A stretch of DNA of 13,621 nucleotides from Cymbomonas tetramitiformis. Taxonomy: Eukaryota; Chlorophyta; Pyramimonadophyceae; Pyramimonadales; Pyramimonadaceae. The position numbers and the translations under genes are program-made. Shown here piece by piece: positions 1 to 8,443 of the stretch (position 1 is the first letter of the stretch; each line of letters opens with the position of its first letter). Location: contig LGRX02013822.1 of NCBI GenBank assembly GCA_001247695.2, positions 1 to 13,621 of the forward strand, read 5' to 3'. The notes below the pieces were generated by a model, which ran no database searches, had not been told where the DNA came from, and saw nothing but the letters and a program-made list of their open reading frames with translations.

Positions 1-1616
1 AAGTGGACCATTGGAAAGTGCTGAGTGTCGGACTCAGCACCACCAGCCACCTGCTTGAGCTCGCGGAGAGCGGTGCGTGCTTCGTGCACGCGGGTAGCAA
101 GGAGTGAGGGTTGGCTGGGCGTTAATCCCGCGTACTGTGCACGGAGTCCCACGTCAAAGTCCTCGGAGAACGTGAAGGGCTCCTCGTCCTGCCGAACCAA
201 GGGATGATCATGTTGTGCACAGAGTCGAGCAAAGGCCGTGTCGTCCTCAGTGTCGAACGCGGTCTGGAAGGCGGACACGAGGCCGTCGGCATCGTCGGCT
301 TGCTCAATCACGCACTCGTCGCACTTGATGTCGGCGGTGGGGCAATTTGCGGAGTCATGCCAAAACCCCGGAGGGCAACGGACACACTCCGGAACGAAGG
401 CTTTGGAGAGGACGTGGAAGGAGACGGAGTGCATGCCGAAATTCTTCTGGTCGTTGTTGTGGCGTCGGGCGCCTTGCGGCCAATTCCCGCCTTTGGGAAG
501 TGGCGGAGCGGCGAAGCGGTGTTTCCAATCACGTTTCCTGCCGTGAAACTTCCCATCCACCCGACGGTTCTGGCGGTCACGCCAGGAGGAAGGTGGAAAG
601 TGCACACCTAGCTTGCCCGTAGGCTTGCCCGTAGCCGGAGTCGGCCACCTAGTCGCCGGCTCGTCGTGCGCATCCTCGTCGGAGAGCGTTGCAAGGACTT
701 TGTTGGCGGCGTCGATGTGGAATTGAAAGTCTCGAATCAGGGCCTTCACGTCAATGTCGGACGGTTGGCCAGAATACAGGATGTTCTTGTCCGTGAAGGG
801 CACGTGCTTCCGCTTGCCGGCGTTGGCGTCCCAAATCTCGAGGACGTGGGCGTAGATGTCCTCAAGCTCGACCTTGGCCAACTCAACGTCGAGACGAAGG
901 GGGGTAATCACCTTGTCGTAGACCTCGGGGTCGAGAGAAGCCAGAAGCTGCTTCTTGGCCATCATGTCGTCGAGAGGCCCAGAGGCGCCGTTGCCAATAG
1001 CAGTCAGGCATGCGTCGAAATCTTGGATAAGGGGTTCGGGGTCCTTCTTGTCGTCGAAATAAATGGAGCAAAGCTCCTCGTAATGGCCAAGAGGTCGCAC
1101 CACGCGAGGGATTAACCTCTTGGTCACCTCCAGAAGGGCACGCTTGCCATCTTGAGGCGAAGCCCATCCCGAGGCATCAACCCAACGCCGCGCGGGTGAA
1201 TTTGGAGAGGTTAACGAAGTCAAAGTTGAGAAGAGAATAGCGTTGAAAATGGCGTTGACCTCCTTCGTCGCGTCCGCCAGATCAAAAAGAGCGGCACTGG
1301 CGGGGTCCTTCTGCTCGAACGCGCGCTGCAAGGACTTCACAATGGACGTCCAGAGCGTGTTGCGGTTCGACTCATCGCCTCGGAAGGTCTCGTCCTTGGA
1401 GCCCAAGGCGTCGCGAGAAATCCTCTTGATGATGTCCACGTCCCAAGTGGAATTTTGGATAGCCGTAGCACGAGTCCGGTCCGCAGCCGTGAGGGCAGCA
1501 CCGGGAGAATCCGGCGTCGGCCTATAACGAGATCCGACGTCGCGTGAAAAAATGGTGTCTAGTCTAATGCGGTTGTGAGCCCCCAAGGGAGGCGTGACGT
1601 GGGAATTAATACTCAT
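1..1616 (-). CDS. LTR-retrotransposon gag-like polyprotein, partial (runs off the left edge)
   Basis: Reading the minus strand from the ATG at 1616-1614 gives 538 codons with no stop before the window edge. Gag packages element RNA into cytoplasmic particles. Residues about 150-290 look like a copia-type gag core, with LIQDFDACLTAIG, then KKQLLASLDPEVYDKV, then KVELEDIYAHVLE. A basic stretch (GRKRDWKHRF) follows. Next comes a cysteine/histidine cluster, C411-x2-C414-x5-H420-x4-C425-x6-C432-x2-C435, close to a CCHC zinc knuckle but with five rather than four residues before His. The tail is acidic and runs out of the window, so protease, integrase and reverse transcriptase are not seen. The frame stays open upstream of this ATG to a stop at 1793-1791, but without another ATG, so 1616 is the simplest start. 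Copia over gypsy is inferred from the core pattern only. The intact frame suggests a recently active copy. Confidence 0.72.
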   Translation of the reverse strand, partial: MSINSHVTPPLGAHNRIRLDTIFSRDVGSRYRPTPDSPGAALTAADRTRATAIQNSTWDVDIIKRISRDALGSKDETFRGDESNRNTLWTSIVKSLQRAFEQKDPASAALFDLADATKEVNAIFNAILFSTLTSLTSPNSPARRWVDASGWASPQDGKRALLEVTKRLIPRVVRPLGHYEELCSIYFDDKKDPEPLIQDFDACLTAIGNGASGPLDDMMAKKQLLASLDPEVYDKVITPLRLDVELAKVELEDIYAHVLEIWDANAGKRKHVPFTDKNILYSGQPSDIDVKALIRDFQFHIDAANKVLATLSDEDAHDEPATRWPTPATGKPTGKLGVHFPPSSWRDRQNRRVDGKFHGRKRDWKHRFAAPPLPKGGNWPQGARRHNNDQKNFGMHSVSFHVLSKAFVPECVRCPPGFWHDSANCPTADIKCDECVIEQADDADGLVSAFQTAFDTEDDTAFARLCAQHDHPLVRQDEEPFTFSEDFDVGLRAQYAGLTPSQPSLLATRVHEARTALRELKQVAGGAESDTQHFPMVH

Positions 1617-2008
1617 GGTGAAAATCCAGTAGGTGGGAGCGTTGGGGTAGAGGGCCGATGTCGGAGAATACAGAAAAGCGATGGTCGAGAGCCGTAAGAT
1701 GCAGTGTCGGAACGGATAACTAAGGAAGCCGTAACTGTGAAATTGTAAGATCGTAACGCGGCGGCCAAGGAAACTCACGACAAAAATCGATCAAGTTCTA
1801 GTCGAGTGAAATCCAACGCGGACAATACAAAATAATCCCAGGTAGGCGTACGCTGCAACGATACCAAATTAATCCGCCCGTAAACTAGCTCTCGACCGCA
1901 ACTGCGAAAATCACGACATCAAATTGGGCCCCCAACGCCCCACCAAGCGGAGTGGTTTAGCCACTCATGTAATTAAAAGTAGTGGAAGGTGCCTGGCGCA
2001 CCATAACC
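1617..2008 (-). other. Probable untranslated leader of the gag transcript, with candidate primer-binding site
   Basis: This 390-nt stretch upstream of the gag ATG has no convincing coding sequence. Near its far end the minus strand reads TGGTGCGCCAGGCACC (about 2004-1988), five bases after a possible LTR end. It starts with TGG as primer-binding sites do, and would pair with a tRNA ending GGCGCACCA; the tRNA is not identified. The same bases form a small hairpin (GGTGC / GCACC), so the match may be chance. A second hairpin, GAGTGG-TTTAG-CCACTC, lies at 1950-1966. A rival primer-site candidate, TGGTATCG, starts at about 1866 on the minus strand. Confidence 0.35.
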
Positions 2009-2302
2009 TGTGAGATATATAGCGCTGACTATATATTGAGGTGGTGAAAACTCAGAATGCTTACACTTCAGATAACATAAGAAGTACCGTTAGATTGAGT
2101 GTCCTTCGGCTTAAGCCGGAAACCCTAAACCTGTGACAGCCGTACTGTACGGAGTACTAGTACAGACAGAGGACTGTGACACACACGGTGCGTCACATCC
2201 AGCAAAAACAAGCCGAAATTTCGAATATTCGGAAGGGGCTCTCCATAGTATTCCTGTGAACTTCGGAGGAGTAAGCTCTCTGAAGGGAGGAAGAGGTGGA
2301 TG

Positions 2303-2313
2303 CATTATATAAA
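2303..2313 (-). promoter_or_regulatory. TATA-like box on the minus strand
   Basis: The minus strand reads TTTATATAATG. It is about 690 nt upstream of the gag ATG and about 300 nt before the proposed LTR end, which fits an LTR promoter giving a 5' R-U5 leader. Other AT-rich runs at 2012-2037 are less well placed. Confidence 0.3.
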
Positions 2314-2327
2314 GCCGTAAAGCAGTA

Positions 2328-2367
2328 GGGCAGAAATGCTACTATTTGGGCAGAAATGCTACTATTT
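2328..2367. repeat. Tandem duplication of a 20-nt unit
   Basis: The unit GGGCAGAAATGCTACTATTT occurs twice in a row without mismatch. It lies just upstream of the minus-strand TATA-like box. Short tandem duplications are common in LTR U3 regions, but no role is shown. Confidence 0.9.
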
Positions 2368-2730
2368 GTTTTTTAATCGTTAACACGAAACGAGCGGCAG
2401 CGCAATATCTATCCGTAACGTAAACCTCGGAAGATACCTTGAAACGTCACTCTGAAATACGATACGCAATTCATGGGGGCTACATCCTAAGAACTGTAGG
2501 GCTGCGTAAGTTCCTTAAAGGGTTGTATGCCTAAGGCGAGGGTTTAAAGTGAACTCAGTTCCCCCCAATATCCTAAAACACCTTGAGGGACGCCTCATCG
2601 GTGTAAGAAGACTGGTACCAGCACAACAACAAAGACATCAAAGACATATACAAAGGTATGCACCCTATATTGTGAGGTCACAACTCTTTTAAGAGGGGAG
2701 ATCTGTCAGGGTTATGACCGATGACATATG

Positions 2731-2783
2731 TGTCATACATGTCATACATGTCATACCATGTCATGTCATGTCATGTCATATGT
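2731..2783. repeat. TGTCAT / CATG microsatellite
   Basis: Repeats of TGTCATACA pass into (TCATG)n with a 5-nt period. The same TGTCAT word recurs at 2723-2740, 2800-2865 and 3493-3515, so the low-complexity word is spread over about 800 nt. Being nearly palindromic (CATG), it could form small hairpins. Confidence 0.85.
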
Positions 2784-3210
2784 TATAATGACATACAGTC
2801 GTCAGTACGGTCGACTGTGACATGTACAGTCATAATGTCTGTCATCCACTTAAGGTGAGTGACACCTGTCATCGAGAGGCCAGGCATTGGCATCGAGATG
2901 GCGAAGCAAGACAAGTCTTGAAGAACCGAAGTGTTCAGAGAAGACTCGTCTTCGCTTCTAGCATGAATTGAACACCATGCGGGTATCACATGGCTTATTC
3001 GATCAGCCGATACTGTTGTTCACCCAATGCCCTCGGGTTCACAACCCAATTGTGGATTTGTGGTAGCACTTGAGAAGCGGGGGCATTGGCGTATATGAGG
3101 GAGCATTGAGCTCTAGCAGCACTTCTGGAGAAGAGACTGCACTCATACCCACAATACTCTGCGCGTGCTATTGTCGTTCAATAATAGCCGTGCCATACAT
3201 ATCGCTCACA

Positions 3211-3539
3211 TAGCGAGCCTTATCAGGTAATTATGCTTTTTGAGGGTTTCAGCCCTAGCTTAGCATTTTTAGGTCCATAGTGTGTACTCTTTAGGGTAAA
3301 GATAGTATTTGTGGGCCTCGGCCCTTTGGCACGAGGGGCATGTGCCCGCATGCAGAAGGCTGGGGTCGCCAGTCGGGTCGCGGGACCCTGATTCGTGTCT
3401 GACGGGAGTCCTTGGTTTGTGGCACTTGTGGATTTTTCGTATTATAATTATTATTTTTGTAATTCCACACGCAGTGCACCGGGTTTCCATTCACATATGT
3501 GTCATATGTGTCATGCAAGCTGGGCTATGTAGCCGCAGC
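3211..3539. other. Intergenic sequence, no gene recognised
   Basis: The short open frames on both strands here show no family motif or coding texture. There is a short hairpin GGGCCTCGGCCC near 3313-3324 and a TGTCAT-type repeat at 3493-3515. It is the flank into which element A inserted. Confidence 0.6.
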
Positions 3540-4038
3540 TGAGTCCCGTCCTTAAATCTGGTTTGGGTAAAATGAAATTTCGTCGCGTCGCGTAACTTTT
3601 GATCGCAGCGATTTGATTGGTTGGAAAACTGTAAAACGCTACGCAAAGGTTACGCAAGAGCGTCGCGTCGCGGAGATGTTTGGACAAACATCTTTTGCGT
3701 AACACGCTACGCAGAGATGTTTTGTTCAACATTTACGCGACGCGACGCTCTTGCGTCGCGTTTTTTGGTTCCACGTAGGCAAAATTTGAAAACTGTTCGT
3801 CAGATCAAATCGGAGATAAAATAAATGGACGCTCCTTGGATATGCGACGCAAGTGTACGCTCCACGTCGGCAGGTGCGACGCCTTCGAGAGGACATTCCT
3901 CCCGCGAAAGGCCTCTTTGGAAACCTCCAGCCGTGGAAAATTTCCTTCAGGGATTCTTTGACTTTATTACGTCAAGCATGTGGAGCCACGTAGGCATGGG
4001 CCGTCGTGCACACCGTCGCAGTACGCCGATTTCTTCAT

Positions 4039-4116
4039 CCTTAAATGTGGTCAGACGCGACGCGACGCGACGCGACGCGACGGCCGTAATCTCCAAACCA
4101 GATTTAAGGACGGGCC
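4039..4116. repeat. Internal secondary TIR pair around a CGACG microsatellite inside element A
   Basis: CCTTAAATGTGGT (4039-4051) faces AACCAGATTTAAGG (4096-4109), a degenerate extra copy of element A's own terminal words. The right copy continues CGGGCC and is followed by TGA (4117-4119), as at the true ends of A. Between them lies (GACGC)n at 4054-4082, five to six units. It could be a relic of a smaller related MITE inside A, or an internal duplication of the terminus. Confidence 0.6.
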
Positions 4117-4300
4117 TGATGATTAGAAAACGCGACGCAAGAGCGTCGCGTCGCGTAGATGTTGGACAAAACATCTCTGCGTAGCGGCGTGTTACGCAAA
4201 AGATGTTTGACCAAGATGTGCGTAGCGTTTTACAGTTTTCCAACCAATCAAATCGCTGCGATCAAAAGTTACGCGACGCGACGAAATTTCATTTTACCCA

Positions 4301-4309
4301 AACCAGATT
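4301..4309 (+). repeat. Left target-site duplication of FB-1 (AACCAGATT)
   Basis: The nine bases are repeated exactly at 5902-5910, on the other side of FB-1. They lie within the TIR of element A, so the target word can be read independently from A's left TIR (AATCTGGTT at 3556-3564). Confidence 0.9.
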
Positions 4310-5901
4310 GGGACAGGGTACGGGCGCTGGGAACTCTTCGAATTGCACATGATGACTGCATGTCACGGCTGCGTCTGTCGCGTGAGACAGTGACCACAAT
4401 GAACGTCGCCGGCAGCAGACGGTGAACACATGTCACATCGACATCGCGGACACCAGCACCATTGCCGCTGCCGAGTTGCGTTGCGTGACTGCTTACTCGT
4501 TACTGTTAGCTCTACTCGTTCTTCGTTGACCCATCCCAATCCGCAATTGCATCGTAAAATTCTTCAGCTACGGTACGCATTTTCTTCAACGTTCCGCCGC
4601 CTCATGGGGCGAACGGTGCTGTGACTGCTGTGATACACGCAGGGATTTCCAAAGTGCTCGGCTACTTTTATTGTTCAGTTCGCTTATCATAATGTGTAAA
4701 CTTATGATACTATGTGTGCGCAGGTCATGTCGCAGGTATCCGATTGCGAGGAGGGACGCGCGCTCTTGAGATGTGGAAGTCGAGGTTGGCGAATGCCAAC
4801 CTTGCTTGGGATGAAACCCAACCATATCGAACGTATCGTATTAAGATATAAATATTTCACGTTTGCATCCTTGGCATCTATGCAAAGTATGAGGAGCATT
4901 GAGTGAGCATAAGTCCTAGGCTGTTTTGGTTTTTGGTTCATGGCGCATTCGCGACCTCTTGGGGTGTGGAAGTCGAGGTTGGTCTAAACCAACCTTGCTT
5001 GGGATGAAACCCAACCACATCGGATTATCTTATCGCACCTATCTTAGTTAATTACGAAGGTCTTTCGAGAACGTTAAGGCGATGGCTGATTTTGTTTTTT
5101 GGGGTCGTAATAAATCATGGAAAACAAAATCAGCCTACGAACTTGTCCTCGCCGTTTGAGGCTCAAACCTTACAGGTTCATTGAGAAAAATGTACCGATG
5201 AGATAAGTTCGATGTGGTTGGGTTTCATCCCAAGCAAGGTTGGTTTAGACCAACCTCGACTTCCACACCCCAAGAGGTCACGAATGCGCCATGAACCCAA
5301 AACCAAAACAGCCTAAGACTTATGTCCACTCAATGCTCCTCATACTTTGCATAGATGCCAAGGATGCAAACGTGAAATATATACGACAAGTTCGATATGG
5401 TTGGGTTTCATCCCAAGCAAGGTTGGCATTCGCCAACCTCGACTTCCACATCTCAAGAGCGCGCGTCCCTCCTCGCCATCGGATACCTGCGACATGACCT
5501 GCACACACATAGTATCATAAGTTTACACATTATGATAAGCGAACTAAAAAATAAAAGTAGCCGAGCACTTTGTAAATCCCTGCGTGTATCACAGCAGTCA
5601 CAGCACCGTTCGCCCCATGAGGCGGCGGAACGTTGAAGAAATTGCGTACTGTAGCTGAAGAATTTTACGATGCAATTGCGGATTGGGATGGGTCAACGAA
5701 GAACGAGTGTCACAGTAACGAGTAAGCAGTCACGCAACGGCATCGGCAGCGGCAATGGTGTCTGCGATGTCGATGTGACATGTGTTCACCGTCTGCTGCC
5801 GGCGACGTTCATTGTGGTCACTGTATCACGCGATAGACGCAGCCGTGACATGCAGTCATCATGTGCAATTCGAAGAGTTCCCAGCGCCCGTACCCTGTCC
5901 C
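4310..5901. mobile_element. FB-1: 1.6-kb palindromic foldback element with 9-bp TSD
   Basis: It begins GGGACAGGGTACGGGCGC and ends with the reverse complement. The two arms stay complementary for roughly 700-800 nt each and meet around a central spacer near 5030-5205. The spacer holds a smaller hairpin, CTGATTTTGTTTT / AAAACAAAATCAG, at about 5087-5133. The arms differ by scattered substitutions and an indel near 4500 / 5720, so it is older than FB-2. Each arm carries two tandem copies of a module with the double-hairpin motif. The 79-codon frames at 4586-4825 (minus) and 5397-5636 (plus) are mirror images of each other with three residue differences, and are not taken as genes. A 9-bp duplication is typical of Mutator-like elements; long modular arms resemble Foldback/Galileo-type elements. 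No transposase is encoded. Confidence 0.9.
4771..5451. repeat. Four copies of the double-hairpin motif in FB-1
   Basis: Copies lie at 4771-4829 and 4964-5023 on the plus strand, and 5210-5268 and 5393-5451 on the minus strand. Each reads GTGGAAGTC, then a 10-bp stem with a 4-nt loop (CGAGGTTGG.../...CCAACCTTG), then a 5-bp stem TTGGG / CCCAA with a 6-nt loop, then AACCA(C/T)ATCG. The first hairpin has loop GAAT with a C-G closing pair in one copy and CTAA with T-A in the other. Spacing between copies in an arm is about 193 nt. Confidence 0.88.
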
Positions 5902-5910
5902 AACCAGATT
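5902..5910 (+). repeat. Right target-site duplication of FB-1 (AACCAGATT)
   Basis: This is an exact direct repeat of 4301-4309. It is followed by TAAGGACGGGAC, the rest of the right terminus of element A, which proves that FB-1 landed inside A's terminal repeat. Confidence 0.9.
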
Positions 5911-6078
5911 TAAGGACGGGACTGAATTTTCCCCGATTTTTCAAAGGGTATAATCGGTCATCTGAAATAATGATACGCTCAGAGGCAACGGTGCCGCGGG
6001 ATCGAAAATTCAGGGTTTCGGCGTCAGGGTATTAATTTTCGTGGCCGCAAAAATGAAAATTTGCGCCCGGGGTCTTTT

Positions 6079-6122
6079 CAGACCTACAGATATGCTTCTA
6101 AGGAAGCGTAGTGGTAGGTCTA
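6079..6122. repeat. Imperfect hairpin inside element C
   Basis: AGACCTAC pairs with GTAGGTCT across about 30 nt, with a nested GCTTC-TAAG-GAAGC stem in the loop. Another inverted pair, ATCCG / CGGAT with ATACC / GGTAT, lies about 6218-6257. They add to the palindromic character of the element's interior. Confidence 0.6.
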
Positions 6123-6414
6123 TGCTGCTCAGTTATTGTTAACTAAGAAGAAGTGAGCCAATCCCGCAGATCGGGTGAGATTTGACTCGTTCACACCCCC
6201 AAACGCTTAATCGAGCATCCGCTATACCCCGACCGCCCGTGAGGTATATCGGATGAGCGCAATCGATGCGTACGAGTCTCAGCATCCCAAAACTGTTTTA
6301 ACTTTGTTAATGCGGCTAGCGAGGCGAAAGTTATGAAGGCGAATCCCTTTGCGAATCCCTTTTTGCGTGAAAACGCACATCCCGCAACCGGGCGCGAGTT
6401 GCCCCCTTGAGTAG

Positions 6415-6480
6415 AATCTGAGAATGTTAAGAATGCGTTAGCGGATCCTCAGATTGTTGGTACCTACTTGGTACCAACAA
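6415..6480. repeat. Pair of interlocking perfect hairpins inside element C
   Basis: AATCTGAG (6415-6422) faces CTCAGATT (6448-6455). Immediately after, TTGTTGGTACC (6454-6464) faces GGTACCAACAA (6470-6480) across the 5-nt loop TACTT. The 11-bp stem has no mismatch. The two hairpins share two bases, so at full length they compete. Confidence 0.8.
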
Positions 6481-6757
6481 CCTTAGGAACATGTTTCAGT
6501 CCATGTGCATCCTTAGTATCATGTTGTTTTGTGCAATATACACGGTCAAACAGGCAGTAAGACTCCTCCCGTAAGTTCTGCAAAAAAGCGATAAACGCTC
6601 ACGCTGTGAAGAAAAACCAGAACGGGTAAATAAAAATAATCGAACGACTGAGATTTGCGATCTGCGATTTTCCGCGTTTCTGGGCCGTTCGCCAAAATCG
6701 AGCTCCGTTGCCTCAAAAGGGCCCGATTCGTATCACTATTTCAGATGAGCGTTTGTA

Positions 6758-8443
6758 TGACTACGTGCACCCCAAGGTCGCATTTAAGGGAATCCAGTGA
6801 CACTGTTTCGCGCTGACGACCGCGCGACTGGGTTGAGTCACATCGAACAGATCGAGAGCTCTAGAACTCGTGTACCTTGCAGTCTTCGGTTACGTTATGA
6901 CACAAGTATCGCATGCGTTGACTTTCTGAGGAAGCAACTACAGTAATTGCTGCGCACCAACACTTATTAGAGCTCACAATTTTCTCAACGTTCCTTCGCC
7001 TTGTGGGGCGGCCGGTGCTGTGACTGTTGTAAATATGCGCAGGGATTGTTTGAATGCTCGACTGTTTTTTATTTTTCAGTTTGTTAATGTTGATCTTTAA
7101 GCTCACGATATTGGGTGTGCGCAGTGTGTGTCGCAGGTATTCCGATGGATGCCGAGGAGGGACGCGTTCTTTTGAGATGTGGAAGTCTAGGGCAACCTAG
7201 CTTGGGATTAAACCCAACCACATCGGACTCGTGGTCACTTGTCCATTTATTCACCTTGAATATGTACGCAAAGTTTGAGGAGCAACGACTTAGGATAAGG
7301 CATCGGCTGTTTTATTTTTATGAGTTTGTGGCTAATTCGCGACCTCTTGAGGTGTGGAAGTCGAGGTTGGTGTATGCCAACCTTGCTTGGGCTCAACCCC
7401 AACCACATCGGACTCACCTCATTCACACTTTTTTAACTTCACTGCCGTGCATCGTGTGTTTTGTTGAAGTTTGGATGGGTCTTAGGCTGATTTCTTTTTT
7501 GGGTTTGAAGTTATCTTCGAACCCAAAAATAAATTCAGCCATTGCCTTATATCCACGCAATACACCTCCAACTTGGTAGTTGTATTGCTTGGACATACTT
7601 TTATTGATACACACAACGACGAAGCCGCAGGTTGCGTAAAGCTTAAGGTGTGTAAGTAAGCAAAGTTGATAGGAGTGTATGAACTTTCCATGAACCCAAA
7701 AACGAATTCAACCTAAGACTATAATCCTAATATCATAAGACGCAACTTTGCATAACTACTGAAGCCACAATAAAGATAACAATATGAGTTCGATGTGGTT
7801 GGGGTTGAGCCCAAGCAAGGTTGGCATACACCAACCTCGACTTCCACACCTCAAGAGGTCGCGAATTAGCCACAAACCCATAAAAATAAAACAGCCGATG
7901 CCTTATCCTAAGTCGTTGCTCCTCAAACTTTGCGTACATATTCAAGGTGAATAAATGGACAAGTGACCACGAGTCCGATGTGGTTGGGTTTCATCCCAAG
8001 CTAGGTTGCCCTAGACTTCCACATCTCAAAAGAACGCGTCCCTCCTTGGCATCCATCGGAATACCTGCGACACACACTGCGCACACCCAATATCGTGAGC
8101 TTAAAGATCAACATAAACAAACTGAAAAATAAAAAACAGTCGAGCATTCAAACAATCCCTGCGCATATTTACAACAGTCACAGCACCGGCCGCCCCACAA
8201 GGCGAAGGAACGTTGAGAAAATTGTGAGCTCTAATACGTGTTGGTGCGCAGCAATTACTGTAGTTGCTTCCTCAGAAAGTCAACGCATGCGATACTTGTG
8301 TCATAACGTAACCGAAGACTGCAAGGTACACGAGTTCTAGAGCTCTCGATCTGTTCGATGTGACTCAACCCAGTCGCGCGGTCGTCAGCGCGAAACAGTG
8401 TCACTGGATTCCCTTAAATGCGACCTTGGGGTGCACGTAGTCA
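6758..8443. mobile_element. FB-2: 1.7-kb palindromic foldback element with TA flanks
   Basis: It begins TGACTACGTGCACCCCAAGG and ends with the exact reverse complement. TA stands on both sides (6756-6757 and 8444-8445). The arms are about 650 nt each (6758-7411 and 7791-8443) and nearly identical: the mirror-image 81-codon frames at 6861-7106 (minus) and 8095-8340 (plus) differ at one residue. The spacer of about 380 nt has its own inverted words (CTTAGGCTGA... at 7482 against ...CAACCTAAG at 7716). The uninterrupted target can be read from the left TIR of element C, which supports a TA duplication as for Tc1/mariner-type insertion. Internal sequence is related to FB-1, yet the termini are not. 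No transposase is encoded, and the long frames crossing the arms are by-products of the palindrome. Confidence 0.9.
7177..8024. repeat. Four copies of the double-hairpin motif in FB-2
   Basis: Copies lie at 7177-7226 and 7352-7411 on the plus strand, and 7791-7849 and 7976-8024 on the minus strand. The 7352 copy keeps the 10-bp stem with loop GTAT and a closing T·G pair. The 7177 copy has a stem shortened symmetrically to CTAGG-GCAA-CCTAG, where the second pair is T-A in place of the G·T wobble of the other copies. The following TTGGG / CCCAA hairpin and AACCACATCGGA tail are kept in both. Confidence 0.88.

Larger units (their letters stand above)
2009..3210 (-). mobile_element. Tentative 5' LTR of the gag-bearing retrotransposon
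   Basis: The stretch starts TGTGAGATAT and ends ATATCGCTCACA, giving TG...CA ends with a 6-bp perfect terminal inverted repeat and a further imperfect match. It sits directly upstream of the candidate primer-binding site. On the minus strand it carries a TATA-like box at about 2311-2305, which would leave roughly 270 nt of R plus U5. These parts are in the right order and spacing for a 1.2-kb LTR. However, the second LTR and the target-site duplication lie outside the window, so the boundaries are inference. No gene was found inside. It contains a 20-nt direct duplication and a TGTCAT-rich microsatellite. Confidence 0.3.
3543..5922. mobile_element. Element A: non-autonomous TIR transposon (MITE) with 3-bp TSD, interrupted by FB-1
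   Basis: The left end begins GTCCCGTCCTTAAATCTGG and the right end is its exact reverse complement, ending at 5922. Both are flanked by TGA (3540-3542 and 5923-5925). The inverted arms are long: 3543-3766 pairs with about 4131-4309 plus 5911-5922. The right arm is split by FB-1. Without FB-1 and one 9-bp duplication, A would be about 779 bp. The arms are full of CGTCGCG / CGCGACG words and smaller hairpins such as AGATGTTTG-GA-CAAACATCT at 3674-3693. No transposase is present. A 3-bp duplication and long TIR are known for PIF/Harbinger-derived MITEs; assignment to that superfamily is inference. Confidence 0.88.

Noticed and set aside
883..1167. A 94-codon minus-strand frame beginning MGFASRWQ
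   Set aside because: It is in a different frame from the longer gag frame that covers it completely, so it is a shadow.
204..1527. Open frames on the plus strand (204-611, 666-1115, 1243-1527)
   Set aside because: They lie antisense to the unbroken 538-codon gag frame and show no family motif. They are by-products of its codon pattern.
2120..2128. AAACCCTAAAC as telomere repeat (also near 13519)
   Set aside because: Only single units are present, with no tandem array.
4586..5636. Mirror-image 79-codon frames in the two arms of FB-1
   Set aside because: The second copy exists because the arms are inverted repeats. The matching DNA in FB-2 does not keep the same frame, so protein coding is unlikely; a substitution-rate test on more copies would settle it.
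6861..8340. Mirror-image 81-codon frames in FB-2, and the longer frames at 7115-7579 and 7733-7945
   Set aside because: They are consequences of the palindrome. No transposase residues or known domain, and not shared in frame with FB-1.
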